Origin: Cladochytrium replicatum | Lineage: Eukaryota; Chytridiomycota; Chytridiomycetes; Cladochytriales; Cladochytriaceae | DNA length: 64,000 nucleotides | NCBI GenBank assembly: GCA_025526935.1 | Contig: JAHLKD010000032.1 | Coordinates: forward strand, 248,001-312,000 | Direction: 5' to 3' | Shown here: positions 10,680 through 22,152 of the stretch, piece by piece | Layout of the letters: each line of letters opens with the position of its first letter | Position numbering within the stretch: position 1 is the stretch's first letter | Notes under the pieces: model-generated | Told to the model about the DNA's origin: nothing | Databases searched by the model: none | The model's input: the letters and a program-made list of their open reading frames with translations, nothing else | Program-made: the position numbers and the translations under genes

Positions 10680-12113
10680 TCAAGTCGTCATTTTGCGGCA
10701 CTTTTTCCTCTGATGTGCCCGCATCGCATCGATTCGAGAGAAACCTACACCACAAGCAAGGCATACGTGGGGTTTGCAGTCTTTCGGCAAATGCGTACTG
10801 GCGTGACGATCCAGATCCTGCTTCCTCAAGAACGATTTGTTGCACTTATCGCAAACAAGTGTTCGCCCCTTCTCATGGTGAAGTCGAACGTGAGCACGAA
10901 GGTTAGGGAGCGTCTTGAAAGTGCGGCGCCCGGAGTGACTCTCGGGGCATATCGGACATGTGAACGCGCCGTCCTCATTGCGGACTGCGTTTGTACAAAT
11001 CGAGGTTGTGTAGAGGAACTGACGAGGTGAGTGCATAGGCCCACCGGACGAAGGTGGGGATGTGGAGCTCGAGGCCGGGGATTTGGGTGACGGAGGTGCA
11101 GAGTCAGCAACCTCAGATTCTGTCTCTTCGGGGGTGAAGGCTTCAGACTTGACAGATACGGCCGTGTTCTCAATATGTGGTGCCGAGACCATTGGGACTG
11201 AGGGTGAAGAGGTAAAAACTGAAGGATCGAGCGTGTCCGCTGCGGGAGTTCTGGTGTTGATCAGATTGTGGATGATGTCGGCGATTGTGTCGTAGGTCGG
11301 ATCGAGGGAGGCGGGATATGCATCAGGAGTTTCCGGCCGGGAGTGGTTCTGTGTCGTGCACGTCTCTGCCGGAGATGGCATAAATGAGAACGAAGGAGTG
11401 GGAAAAGTGAAATCAAGTGCAGGCGTTGGAATAGACATGATGAAAGGCGAAGGCGGAGGAACCGCAAAAGGGACGGCCGGAGTGGTTCCATATAGCGCAT
11501 ATCCAAATGCAGCGGGTGTTATGCTGACTGATGGGATCAGCAGAGTGGTGCCGGGGCTTCCAAGCGGAGTTGCAATCGGGAAGGGGGTGTGTACTGTTGA
11601 GTTCGCCTCGGAAGCGTCTCCCGAACCAAGGTTGAATGTGAACATTGTGTGAGTGAGCGGAGATAGATGCGGCAGTGCATGTGGGGCGGGATTTATAGAC
11701 CCGTTCAAAGGGGTCTGAGCGGGAGTTGGCGTGCTGACCTGCAGCTGCGGCGAGAATGCAGGTGATAAAATCAGTGGACTGTAACACCCATTTGGATCTC
11801 GAAGAGTTTCAAAAGAAGACGGCATAAGGGAGCTTGGTTGGTGTGAGATGGCTGGCTGCACATTTGGCGGTTGTGGGGTAGGAGGATGCGAGCCAACTCC
11901 GGCAGAATTTAACAGCGCCGATTGCTGGAAGTAGTCAGTCGGAATCCAAGTGTCAAGAACGGGCTCGCTTGTGGGTGCAGGCGTTGTGATAAGCGTGGGC
12001 ACCATCGCCGAGAACACTTCAGTTTCAGCGCCAGGCGTGAATAGATAGAGAGAGTTGGAGAGTGCAGTTAACAGATCAGACGACTGGGCGTCTTCAGGAA
12101 TCGCGGAAGCCAT
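10680..12113 (-). CDS. C2H2 zinc-finger transcription factor
   Basis: Single exon of 477 aa, ATG at 12113. The first about 370 residues are low complexity, rich in Pro, Ser and Thr, with no charged clusters, as in fungal activation domains. The DNA-binding part lies in the last about 105 residues. Finger 1 begins CPIC and has a long loop before HVRLHH; finger 2 is CDKC with HASTH; finger 3 is CLAC with a closing H/C pair (HQRKKC), so it is C2HC-like. This is a nuclear sequence-specific regulator by family; the target is unknown. The 0.9-kb gap upstream would hold its promoter. Confidence 0.88.
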   Translation of the reverse strand: MASAIPEDAQSSDLLTALSNSLYLFTPGAETEVFSAMVPTLITTPAPTSEPVLDTWIPTDYFQQSALLNSAGVGSHPPTPQPPNVQPAISHQPSSLMPSSFETLRDPNGCYSPLILSPAFSPQLQVSTPTPAQTPLNGSINPAPHALPHLSPLTHTMFTFNLGSGDASEANSTVHTPFPIATPLGSPGTTLLIPSVSITPAAFGYALYGTTPAVPFAVPPPSPFIMSIPTPALDFTFPTPSFSFMPSPAETCTTQNHSRPETPDAYPASLDPTYDTIADIIHNLINTRTPAADTLDPSVFTSSPSVPMVSAPHIENTAVSVKSEAFTPEETESEVADSAPPSPKSPASSSTSPPSSGGPMHSPRQFLYTTSICTNAVRNEDGAFTCPICPESHSGRRTFKTLPNLRAHVRLHHEKGRTLVCDKCNKSFLRKQDLDRHASTHLPKDCKPHVCLACGVGFSRIDAMRAHQRKKCRKMTT

Positions 12114-12996
12114 CAGGGATGAGCCTTGGATGAAATCTCTTGAAGATGGGGGGTGCCGAAGATTTCAAATTGTGACGGTCAGGCAGGTGGTAAAAGTGAA
12201 AGGACCAACAGGGAAGGGATAGCCTCTTAAAATGGCAGGGCTGCTGGGCGTGATTTGTTAAGATCTACAGCAAATGGCAGTGCAGAACTGCCTCATGTGG
12301 CGGTGAGGATTTGAAATTTGATGCAGGACACCAGGGGATCACAGTGACACAGATCAGTGCCTTACTGGTAATATGAATCTCAAGACAGTATGCTCTGCTT
12401 ATTAGTAGCACATATTGCCCTTTTAAAGCTCGTTGGCTGATAACAGTCCGATCTCGTCACAACATACTTGCAGAATTCGCCCACTGTGGCAAGTGCGGCC
12501 ACTGTGGCAAATGGCGCGGTAGCAATCATAAAGGCTTGTGCTCGTGCGGTGAATGGCAGTGCAAATGCTACGCAGAATACCTTTGGGCACGTGATACGCA
12601 AATTTGAGTATTCCACTGCTTCCACAGAGCGCCACATTCACAATCGCACCAACCAAAACCCTACAGCACAATGCCGAAACATGCGTGAAGAAAAAACGAA
12701 AATTCAAATGATGACATATTTTTTCGGGCGTTACAAAAGCACCGATCCGATCTTCAAAGAATCAGCCGTCAGAAAACTCCCGATCCGTTTTCAGAAGTAG
12801 TGCTTCGGCGATCAACAAAAATTAGATTCGTGATTGGATTTCTTGATATTGTTTTGCTGATTGCAAGAGTGCATTTCAAGCAATTTACTAGCAGTGGGCC
12901 GCTCAATGCCCTATGTTTTCACAGTATCACGCTGTAAATATCAGCCTTTAAAGCTATTTTCTAGCCCTTTCTTGTATCTTCAATTTTCCCAAAAGC
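12114..12996. other. Divergent promoter region
   Basis: Head-to-head gap between the zinc-finger gene (minus) and the Cys-rich membrane protein (plus). At 12481-12512 a short imperfect repeat (actgtggcaa-type units) is visible. No gene was recognised. Confidence 0.35.
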
Positions 12997-14579
12997 ATGC
13001 AGCTGTGTGCACAGACCAACACACGCTATTTCCTTTTTGGGGGGGCACTTGCTGTCCGCCGCACAACAACGCGCCAGCCCAGCTTGCAACCCCATATGAA
13101 CGTTGCTTCGGCGAATCCCTGCTACTCCAAAGCAGATTGCCGGGAAGGCAGATATTGCGCGCCAAATGGTGCATTCCCAGATACAGGGGATGGTTCAGCA
13201 ACGTCCTCACATACAGCCCCCACGACAACGACACCCTCAGCTCGCGTTCAGAAAAAAAGATTTGAAGCCCGGCGAAGAGGCTACAACACCCCATTGACAC
13301 CGGCAAACTCAGAAACTTATGCGACGCCGGCATATAATGCTCCACCAGTGCGATACACTGGCGCATGTCGCGCCAAAAAAGCAGTCGGTACTACGTGCAG
13401 ATTCGACGATGAATGTGAAAAGAACAGTAAGTATCTCAGTCTGTTGCTTGGTTAATTAGTAACTCACAATCTGTTGTGTGCAGATCCTTGCAGCAAGGGA
13501 GTATGTCGGGCTCCATACACATCCACAACGCCACCGTATTCAGACGCAAAAGAAACTTCTGTACCGAGTGTCGGTGCCCTCTTAGGTGAACAGTGCACAC
13601 CTTCCGCTGCTGTACCTTGCTCGATAGGTTTCTGCGTTGAACTGGACAAAAGCGGGAACTATTTTTGCAGCGATGTGTCGACGCTCTCAGGCGGGTCCCA
13701 GAACGTGGACAGATCTGCTGCATCAACGAGCGCCGCAGAGCATCTCCAAGAATCCCTGGCCATTACAATATCCGCGTCGATCGCTGTGACTCTGGTGCTG
13801 ATCGTGGCTACAATCAGTGAGTGATCTATCTTCTAGTGCTACTTGTTATACTCAGAATGCCCTATGGTGAAGTTCTTGGTGTTGCGATCCGACGGAGACG
13901 AAGTGAACATAACGATCGAGAAGTAGGAGATAACTCGACCAGACCAGATCAACGTCCTGTCGAACCTGTTCTGCAAGTTCAGATACCCGAAGGAAATATG
14001 CTGCGCGACCCTGATCTCCGCTCAATGATGATTGCCGAAGTTGAGATGCAGCGGCAATCTCCAGAACCAAAGGACGGAGCTCGATCACATGTCGACATGG
14101 AGGTACAGCGGTCGCGAAGTCAGGATCACAGAAACCAACCAGAAAAATACCCTAATCGACCACTGGAGGACATTGAAGCACTCCCCCGAGAAAATACTTA
14201 CACTGGCGCAATAATGACTGGTCGCATTGAACGAGAGCAGATCAGACGGCAACCAGAGTTAATAGATCCCATTGTGTTGAACAGTCGACCCACAATCCAT
14301 TCAACTGCGTTCTCCATACATTCTACGGACTCTTCAACGTCAACTTCTTCGATTGTGTGGATGGACCCAAGGGTGTCCGACGCATCGATCTCAAATATCG
14401 AAATGGAAATTGTCGATGTTTATGCAAACCGTGGTTTCTCCACTGGGTCCTCTATGTATGGCGGGGAAACGTCTGTATACGGCGGTGTGCAACACATGCG
14501 GAAGAGTAGCGATGAGGTGTGGGTGGATGCTGTTAGCACGGCGGATCCTGAGACGGATTACAGTTCGAGGCAGCATTGA
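12997..14579 (+). CDS. Cys-rich single-pass membrane protein (receptor-like)
   Basis: Exons 12997-13426, 13484-13816 and 13873-14579 give 489 aa. The donor at 13817 and acceptor at 13872 keep the membrane helix in frame; closer acceptors would either stop the frame or make a 20-nt intron. The N-terminal half has paired Cys motifs (NPCYSKADC, CRAKKAVGTTC, NPCSKGVC, CSIGFC) separated by Thr/Ser/Pro-rich linkers, so it is likely extracellular. A helix at about residues 238-262 (ITISASIAVTLVLIVATI) is followed by RRRR and a 220-residue polar tail, giving an outside-to-cytosol topology. A clear cleavable signal peptide is not obvious at the chosen start. I do not recognise a named family; a wall sensor or adhesin is a guess from architecture. 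Confidence 0.68.
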
Positions 14580-14936
14580 AACAGGAGTTACTTCATGTTA
14601 CTGGATAAAATCATTGCGGGGAATTTCTTCACCGTTATTCAAATGTTGATCGCAAGCAGTATTTGCTTCTTGTTCTTCCTTCTCATTGCCAATTATTTCA
14701 ATCTTTTCGTTCTTGCATTTAATTCGTCGAGCATTAAGCTTCTTTTGTTCACTACTAGTAATACCACTGTTTCAAATATCTTGTCTCTTTTTCCAAAATC
14801 GTGTGGGATGGTGGCGCCCAGCCAACTTTGGCCAGTCAAAAATTGATTTTACCAATCCTTTCCGGTTCGGTGGTTAAATCTCCGACAGCTTTTTTACAGG
14901 TTGGAACGTCATCCGTTCCTGATTTACTCCTGCGCT
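14580..14936. other. Intergenic
   Basis: Gap between two plus-strand genes, T-rich in its first half. No feature was recognised. Confidence 0.35.
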
Positions 14937-16262
14937 ATGCTGCCATACGCGTTACAGTTCGATGCTTCCGGCATCGCTGTTGTCTCCCCTCCGTCGCCAT
15001 CTCCAGGTGAAGCAAGTGCATCTCCGCCCGCCTCGACAACCGTCGAATCCTTCGTGACGCTCTACGACAAAGGACCATTGGACATTGTGGTTGTCTTGGT
15101 ATTCCTCTTTGCTTTCCTTCGAATCCGACGCCTCGCCGAGCGCAATGTATTCCTCCCTCTCGCCGTGCGCTGGGGCGTCCTGGCACCTCCGCGTAAGCGC
15201 AAATCAGCCTCCACGATTCCACGACCGTTGCCCACCATCGCTCTGAAGTTCAGCGAGCAGTTCTGGCTGATGATCAACCACAGCCTTTCGCTCACCTTTG
15301 GTTTGGCGCTATTGGTGCATCAACCCTACTACGAGAACTTTTTCTCGCTCACGGCGTTCAGGACGCCACAGGACGGACTGAAGCATGTTTGGCTCGGGTA
15401 CAGCAAAGGGCATCGGTATCTCACGGCGGCGGCTAAAGGGTATTATCTGTTGGAGATTGCGTACTGGGGCCACCTTCTCGTTGACGAGCTGCGGAACTAC
15501 ATGGCTGTGAAGGCTTGGGAGCGGTATCTTGCGGCGGAGAGGCAGTACGAGAAGGCAAAGGCAAAGTTGGAGCGGGAGGAGGCGAAGGCGAATGGCGGAT
15601 TGGCGACTCCGCCTGGAACCCCAGTGAGAGTGCCTGCCAGCAAGGCGGCAACTCTCGTACCGCCAAAGAAAGTCGAACCACCTAATGGGAGGAGAAAAGT
15701 GAAGAAGGACGCGATGGAGCTCTTCCTTCACCACATTGTGACTGTTTCGCTGGTGGTGATCTCCTACTCCATGCACTACACTCGAATTGGCCACGTCATA
15801 TTGGTGCTTTTCGATGTCGCTGACGTAGCCCTCTCTTTTGCCAAGGTAATTTACATCGAATCACACAAAGCAATTTTTCTGATTTCGCGTTGATTCAATC
15901 AGGTCCTCAAATACATCCCGACGATGCCCTCGATGGTTACCGACACGATCTTTGGACTCTTTGTCGTCTCCTGGCTGTACACTCGCCACCTTCTCTTCTG
16001 CTTCCGTGTGATCCCGTCGCTGGCCTTCGACGCGCACGAGCTGATCGAGGACAAGGAGTTCAAAGGATTCAGCGAGGGGCACTGGTACAGCTTCTTTGTG
16101 CAGAGGCTGTGTCTTGCATTCCTGATTGTCTTGGAGGGGCTGATGATTTTCTGGTTCTGGTTGATCTTGAAGGTGGTTGGAAAGGTGTTGACAGGCGGTG
16201 GGGCGGACGATGTGCGAAGCGATGACGAGGAAGAGGTGGACCTTGGGGAGAAGGATGATTAA
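14937..16262 (+). CDS. Ceramide synthase (TLC/LAG1 domain)
   Basis: Exons 14937-15845 and 15903-16262; 422 aa. Ceramide synthases join a fatty acyl-CoA to a sphingoid base in the ER membrane. The Lag1 motif region is clear: DAMELFLHHIVTV, then SYSMHYTRIG and LFDVADVALSFAK, with the intron falling just after this Lys. The two adjacent His residues needed for catalysis are present; the third conserved His of the usual LHD element reads Phe (LFD). Several hydrophobic helices surround it. Between helices there is an unusual Lys/Glu/Ala-rich coiled loop of about 70 residues (about 195-265). The C-terminus is acidic (DDEEEVDLGEKDD), as in many Lag1 proteins. ATG 14937 is the first in frame; an upstream exon is not excluded. 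Confidence 0.85.
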
Positions 16263-16714
16263 TGTGGAGAGTATACTTGGCGTATGGTATTGGACTGTTA
16301 ATTGGCGGGTGCTTTTTATATTCTTCAACCGGTTACGGATTGTGATTTTTACACTGCCCTCTTTCCTTACCTTGGTCGTTTACTTTTGGAATATTTGTTT
16401 TAGAGTGAATTTGTGCGCTTTTCGACTGGTGTGCTGGCTAATCGCCCGAGTCTTTTGGCCTTCAGTTCTATTTTGCTTGAACCTCCTAGAGCTTTGCGGT
16501 TGTAATGTAGCGAAGATTGTTTTCATTTAATTGAACTTATTTTGCTTGAACCTCTTAGAGCTTTGCGGTTGTTGTGTAGCTACGGTTGTTTTCAGTTAAC
16601 TGACCTCAAACTTTTAGAGGGACTTGTACCTGTTATTTTACAGCACGCAGCGAGAGAAAAATACACCAGAAGGAAACTGACACCTTTATAATTCTTACAC
16701 TCGATAAAGAAAAC
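16263..16714. other. Convergent 3' intergenic with local duplication
   Basis: Gap between the 3' ends of the ceramide synthase and the unknown minus-strand gene. Apart from the tandem duplication listed separately I see nothing. Confidence 0.4.
16470..16604. repeat. About 65-bp imperfect tandem duplication in a 3' flank
   Basis: Units at about 16470-16534 and 16539-16604 both begin attttgcttgaacct and continue through tagagctttgcggttg and ttgttttca, with scattered substitutions. It lies downstream of the ceramide synthase stop codon. Confidence 0.8.
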
Positions 16715-17374
16715 CTACATGAAATGTTGTTTGATCAATCTCAATCGTGACAACGCTGTTTCGCCTCCTCCACTCTCAAATTCCGATATCAAACTTTCTA
16801 TTATCCTCGCCCCGCTGGTTCCCACTTCCGGCTGGTGATCGGAAAGGATTTCCTCGATCTGCCCGTAAACAGCATCCGTGTACCTCAACGAACGCAGGAA
16901 CCGAACGACTTCCTCACCATCAGAGTGTGAAATGAGACCATTAATATCTTGAACCCACGGTGTGTCTGATCTCGGATCGCCAAAGGTTGGGGGTGGCGGT
17001 CTCGGCACATAACCAAAGACAGAATCATCATCCACAAGCTCGGTCATTGATAATCCGCCGCGCAGAAAGGCTAGTACGTCCGCACCGTCATAGCTGGCTG
17101 GTAGAGATGGGCCTTGATGAGCAAAATATCTATCAATGCCTGATAGTGGCGGCGTGCCCTGAACTAATGGGTCGAACTGCTGTGATGTGATTGAGGTAGT
17201 CACAAAAGTTTCGAAAGATTGCGGGGGGTCGGTTGCTGGACGTGTTTGTCGCTGATTTCTGTCTGCGAATAGACCCCGATCTGGTGAATCCGACAGCGAC
17301 GCTCTGACAGCATCGAATGCCTCTGCGAAATCCGTTGAATGTGCTGCTGAGCTCGACCCCGTTTTCGCTGCCAT
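16715..17374 (-). CDS. Uncharacterised 219-aa protein
   Basis: Single exon; ATG at 17374 chosen because it is the first ATG in the frame. The sequence is soluble, with no signal or membrane helix. The N-terminal half is Ser/Thr/Pro/Gln-rich. The C-terminal part looks folded and helical (about residues 155-219), including EEVVRFLRSLRYTDAVY and ARIIESLISEFE. I do not recognise it. Its start codon lies only 74 bp from that of the divergent J-domain gene, so the two probably share a promoter. Confidence 0.6.
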   Translation of the reverse strand: MAAKTGSSSAAHSTDFAEAFDAVRASLSDSPDRGLFADRNQRQTRPATDPPQSFETFVTTSITSQQFDPLVQGTPPLSGIDRYFAHQGPSLPASYDGADVLAFLRGGLSMTELVDDDSVFGYVPRPPPPTFGDPRSDTPWVQDINGLISHSDGEEVVRFLRSLRYTDAVYGQIEEILSDHQPEVGTSGARIIESLISEFESGGGETALSRLRLIKQHFM

Positions 17375-17448
17375 AATTATGAGATACGCGCCACTACTGA
17401 CATCACTACCAGCCCTCCGTCCATCCGTCCGAAACTTCAACACCCGCA

Positions 17449-18286
17449 ATGGATTTCTCAGTAATACTGTTCATGCGTCTCTGTTCGAACTTTCTGACCA
17501 GAGCATGCTGCCATAGTCTGAATTTGTTGATTACTACGCCCTCCTCGAAATAATTCCCGAATCCACAGACGATCAGATCCGCCAAGCTTACATCAAACAA
17601 TCGGTATACCACAAGCACGCATCTTATTCAGCTCAAATACTCACATCTCTTTAATTCACCAGCTGAAATGGCATCCTGACCGTTCCACGTCCCCTGAAGC
17701 AACGGCAAAGTTCCAGCAGATCGCTGAAGCATATTACACCCTCAGGTGCATGTTCACAGACGCGCTCCTTCATCTATCCTCATTAAAACAATCGACGTAG
17801 TGACCAAGAACGTCGTGCGTCGTACGACCGCGCATGCCGCGCTAACGAAAAGTACGGTGGGCCAGACAAGATCGACGCGGTCAACGTGTTCTCGTCGGTC
17901 TTTGACGAGCTTTTGATCCCCGAAGTGCCCAACCCCGTGTGGTTCTGGCAACCCGTTGGTTCAGGTGACGATAATCGGTAGTTTGTACCGTTGAGTATAT
18001 CCAGTTAATGCATTGGGCATTGCTATCAGTTGCCGGATTCTGCCTTGGTTTTATCGTGTTCAACATTCCCGGCGCGATCTTTGGGGCATATACCGGCAGC
18101 AAGATGGGAAAGGTACGGGACATGAAGGGGGTCTCTGTTTACGAGGCTTTCTCGAAACTTGGGCAGGAGAAGAAGGTAATATTATGAACGCTACTTGATG
18201 AATTCCATTTTGTTCATTGTATATGATTTCAGGCACAGATCTTGAGTGCTCTGGCCAAAAAGTTCTATCCAAGCATGATACCGTGA
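17449..18286 (+). CDS. J-domain (DnaJ/Hsp40-type) membrane protein
   Basis: Six exons: 17449-17460, 17517-17603, 17663-17745, 17801-17964, 18030-18175, 18233-18286; 181 aa. The first exon encodes only four residues. The J domain fills the N-terminus: DYYALLEI in helix I, LKWHPDR with the HPD tripeptide that stimulates Hsp70 ATPase, and AEAYYTLSD in helix III. The domain is split by two introns. A Gly-rich hydrophobic segment (VAGFCLGFIVFNIPGAIFGA) at about residues 117-136 probably inserts in a membrane, and the tail ends AKKFYPSMIP. No G/F or zinc region is seen, so this is a type III J-protein. Organelle and partner Hsp70 are not shown. Confidence 0.85.
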
Positions 18287-18469
18287 AGCACCGGCAATTT
18301 CGCCAGCAATTTTGAGGTCGAGTAGTAGTTCTCTTATTCTCATCATTTCCCTCTATGTCCCTTGAGAATTCAGCCAAAAATATTCAGTCAAACCCATTTC
18401 CATATTTTTTAAAACTTTCCTCTCCACTGCCACTTATAATCGTGGTGTTGTGGTTTTCCCGTTGGTTTC

Positions 18470-20428
18470 ATGTCCTTTCCGGCCGACTGCGTTGCGCTGT
18501 CTGGTTCGGCGTTGGGCCTGCCTCCAAAACCTGCTGGGGTTGCGGATGCCCGGAACTGCTGTTCTTCCGCCGGAATACAGTGCTCGTCAGAAAAGCGAAT
18601 AACAGCAATGTGAGCGTCGGTCGAATTTGGGTATTAGTTTCTTGCTCATTTTTGATTTAAAAAATACAGAGATGTAAACAAGTTCAGTCTGAGCAATCAA
18701 CTATCCGTCGTGGCCGTTTTCGAGTCGGTCAAATCTTTAGACAGCATTAGATCCATTTCGTTCTCAAAGTTGATTTATGGAGTTATACCTTCTCGACATC
18801 CGGTGTTCTCCCGATTAAAGACTATGTAAGAGAGTCACTTTTTGGTATTGTGGAGATTTGTTTGACCAAAACTGCTGGCACATTGCAGAACCCTTCCGTG
18901 TCCATACACAGCGGTACGCGGGCCGCTACCTCAGTACATAGACCAATGTTTTTTCGCTACCCCGCTGGATGTAAATGCGGTTTCCGTGTGTCATATTTCT
19001 GGTGTGAAAGTTGACAGGTGTGTGGTGTCAAATGCGGGGACGGTTGTTCTGCTTCCAACGTGCTCCGCAAAGGATTTGGAAGAGTCGGCAGATGCGTATG
19101 GTGGGGGCTCTGGAGGAGGTGAAGGCGGAAACGGCGAGGGGGGAAATGGTGGAAGCGGAGAAGGTGGAGGAGTCGGTGGAGATGGTGAAATTGGAACGGG
19201 AGGAGGTGGTATGGGCGGAAACGGTAGTATTGACGGACCCGAAAACGGCACTTCCACATTACCTCCAACAATAATACCGACCGAATCGACCCTGCCAACC
19301 ACCACTAGCATTTCCTCTCAGCCAACCGACACTGCGGCTGCTCCGCCTAGTAGTTCGTCAACGGCACCGGCAGATTCCATGCCATTCACTTCGTCACTTG
19401 GATTCCAAGTTGGTGTAGGAGTAGGTGCGGGATTAATTCTTATCGCGCTCATTGCTGCTCTCATTTTTTGCGTGAGACGACGAAGCCGAAGGGAGCGCGA
19501 ACAGCGAATGCAGAGGATGTTTGGTGGGAATTATGTTCCGCCCGAGGATCGATCCCAGCCATCGATGACCCAAACACGGTCATTCGCAGCCAGCAATGTT
19601 GGATATACTCCGTCGTCTACAGTTCAACGACCAGACACTGCAATGACAGCTCAGTCTCGACCAACGAGTGCTGCGTACTCCTCAGCTGGTGCCGCTGCTA
19701 TTGCGGGAACGGCGGCAGCGCGATTGTCGCAGCAATCGCAGACGCCTTCACATAAAACAGCGGCATCAGATGAGCGGGTGTGGCTCGCAGCTAACAGATA
19801 CTACGAGCGACCATCCAGCTTTGCAGGGCCACAGCAGATCTCCACCCAACTTCCAATAGCGGCGCAGTACACTGGAAATACCGAGCCCTTGCGATTCTTG
19901 GCCACCGACCCGTTTAGTAACCCCATTTCCAGCCCCACTATTTCGACGTACGATCATAACCCGTTCCAGGGACAGATGACGGAGGAGCCGGCTGGTACCA
20001 ATCCATTTAGGCGTCAGTCGGACCTGGTTGAAGTCGAAACAAATCCGTTCCGACGGTCCATGTCATCCCTTTCGGGAGCCGTGGCGACGGCGTCGGCTTC
20101 TGCTTCACCATACATTAGTTCCGCTTCGCCGTACATGAGTTTAGCTACACCGAACATGAGTTCTGCTTCACCATACATGAGCCGAGAAACACCGTCGGCT
20201 TCATCGTCCTCGACTCCTCGCCCGCCTGTTCCAGGGGGAAGAAGCAGAACCGTCAGCGTCATCAGCTCGACTACAAATCCCTTTGATCGTCGGTCGGTTT
20301 CGTCTTTCGGTGGTGGATACGGAGACGAGCCGGCCGTGCCTGCTCCAAATCCATTCTTGCAAGGGAAAGGTAACACTCAACAAACGCAACAAGGACGACC
20401 TGCTGTGTGGAATCCGTTTTCGCGCTAG
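18470..20428 (+). CDS. LRR-like single-pass membrane protein with repetitive tail
   Basis: Exons 18470-18609, 18670-18825 and 18889-20428; 611 aa. The first about 130 residues resemble a leucine-rich-repeat cap and start: an NCCSSAGIQC Cys pair, then KRITAI, FSLSNQLS and further Cys pairs. A Gly/Glu-rich and Thr/Ser-rich stalk follows, then a helix at about 272-293 (GLILIALIAALIFCV) with RRRSRRERE after it, so the C-terminal 310 residues are cytosolic. The tail carries 'PY[M/I]S' repeats of about 9 residues (20097-20190) and several NPF tripeptides (TNPFRR, NPFSR), which are known endocytic EH-domain ligands. No signal peptide is visible at the chosen ATG, so a first exon may be missing. Role: probably surface sensor; family unknown. 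Confidence 0.7.
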
Positions 20429-20596
20429 TCATTTCAGTTTTTTTGGACTAGATATCTTTTGCTCTGCTGCCTTTTCGTCGCTTATATTTGCAGCTTCAGT
20501 GAATTTTGTTTTTTCCTTTCTACGAACGTACGTGTAGATTTTTGTTTAGAATGGTAAATACACACGTGACAGTTCGACTGGATCACAGATTCTAAA

Positions 20597-21761
20597 ATGA
20601 TGATCCCCGCGCAATCACTGGTACGGTACGACAATCCTGTGCTCGTATCTCGTACAGACGCGAATGGGGGTGCCAATGCCGGTGGTCCAGGTGGGAAAGC
20701 TGCCGTTGGAGTCCCAGGAAAAGATTCGTTGTTGAAGAAAGACACGGTGAAACCTGTCGCACAAGCTGCCGCCCCGGGAGCTCAGGCCCCTGCTGGTGTA
20801 CTACCTGCTGCTGGTGGACCGTTGCCGAAGAAATTGCCACCTGTGGAAGAAAAAGGACGGGCGAAGACGCCGACTTATACGGATGATATCCTAAACTCGA
20901 TCTTACCTCCGAGGTAAATATAACGCAGCGAGGAAGAGGAGAGATGTAAAAAAATGGTTGCTATCAGAGAGTGGGAAGAAGGTGGGCAGCTTTGGGTGCA
21001 GAAAGTTTCGAGTACACCGGCCACACGACTGGACGTGATCAATCTCCAGGTAAAACCACAGCAGGGGGTGTTTCAAATCGTACTGATTGAGTTCTGTTGG
21101 AAAAGGAACAATTGGATCACATGCTGCAGAAGCGCCAAGCTCGTGAGACCGGAATCGATCCAGTCCGCAGGGAGCTGTATAGTCAGTGTTTTGGTAATCA
21201 CGGACATTTTTCAAATTCTTAAAATTACCGGTCTGAATGGTCCTTTGCACATTGTACCGTAAGACGAGCTCATTCGCCATGTCACGATCTCCTGCCAAGA
21301 ACGCGGTCTCCTCCTGCTCCGTGTGCGGGACGAAATCCGAATGTCGATTGCGGCGTATCAGACCCTCTACGAAAGCTCTGTAGCGTTCGGGATGCGAAAG
21401 GCTCTTCAGGCAGAACAGGGCAAGACCGACATGGAGAACAAGGTTTGTGGGAATATTCCAATGTAAGGGTTCGACTCATTCCGAAAATCATATCGTTTCG
21501 TAGATCCAGGAACTTGAGGAGGAAAAGCGACAGTTTGAACAGACGGTGATTGAACTAAAAGCCAAATGCGAAGCCATTGAGAAGCGTGAAACCGAAAGGA
21601 GGGCTATGGAAGAGCGTAAGCATGCGGAGGAGATCGCTTTCTTGAAGAAGACAAACGTGCAGCTGAAGGTAAATTTAAACCCCTCTGCATTGGAATAAAG
21701 CATTCATATGTTTGGGCTTTAGACACAACTGGAAGGCATTCTCAGCCCACAGAAGAAATGA
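20597..21761 (+). CDS. DNALI1: Axonemal inner-arm dynein light intermediate chain (p28/DNALI1)
   Basis: Six exons: 20597-20913, 20968-21049, 21106-21193, 21264-21442, 21504-21668, 21723-21761; 289 aa. p28 binds inner dynein arm heavy chains in motile flagella. Strong family blocks are LVRYDNPVLVS near the start, ILPPREWEEGGQLWVQ, STPATRLDVINLQ, RRELYSQCFDELIRHVTI, ERGLLLLRVRDE, AYQTLYESSVAFGMRKALQAEQGK and a C-terminal coiled coil (IQELEEEKRQFEQ). An Ala/Pro/Gly-rich stretch of about 35 residues sits between the N-terminal motif and the ILPPR block. The gene implies a swimming zoospore stage. Confidence 0.96.
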
Positions 21762-22152
21762 AGAATCTGAAATGTAGATCGTGTCTCCATCGGGTCGTAA
21801 CAGCAGTGGAATTTGTACTTCCGTCTGGTGAAATATAGAGGATAGAAATAGTAGTGAAGGCTCTTCACATCAACAAACGTGTGTCTGCATACACGTTCCG
21901 GCCATATTGCCATCGCTCTGCCCATGTTGTACCGAAATAGCACTGGTCCCAAACGGTAGGGGTGGGAACTCCGAGGTTGTGGCGCGATTTCTGCGGCAAA
22001 TTGAATCAAATTTCACCTTGTGTGATATAATTTATCGTTGGTCGATTTGCTGAGCAAGAAAAGTCGCTGCGTTTCATCAGACCTCGCATTCTCTGCACTT
22101 TCAGCATCAACACTGCATATAATCTTCTCGAGCGGACGTGTTTCGTGTGCGA
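21762..22152. other. Intergenic
   Basis: Gap between DNALI1 and the next membrane protein. A signal-peptide exon for the latter was looked for here and not found with confidence. Confidence 0.35.

Noticed and set aside
18991-19311. Minus-strand Pro-rich frame
   Set aside because: Reverse reading of the Gly-rich stalk of the LRR-like gene.
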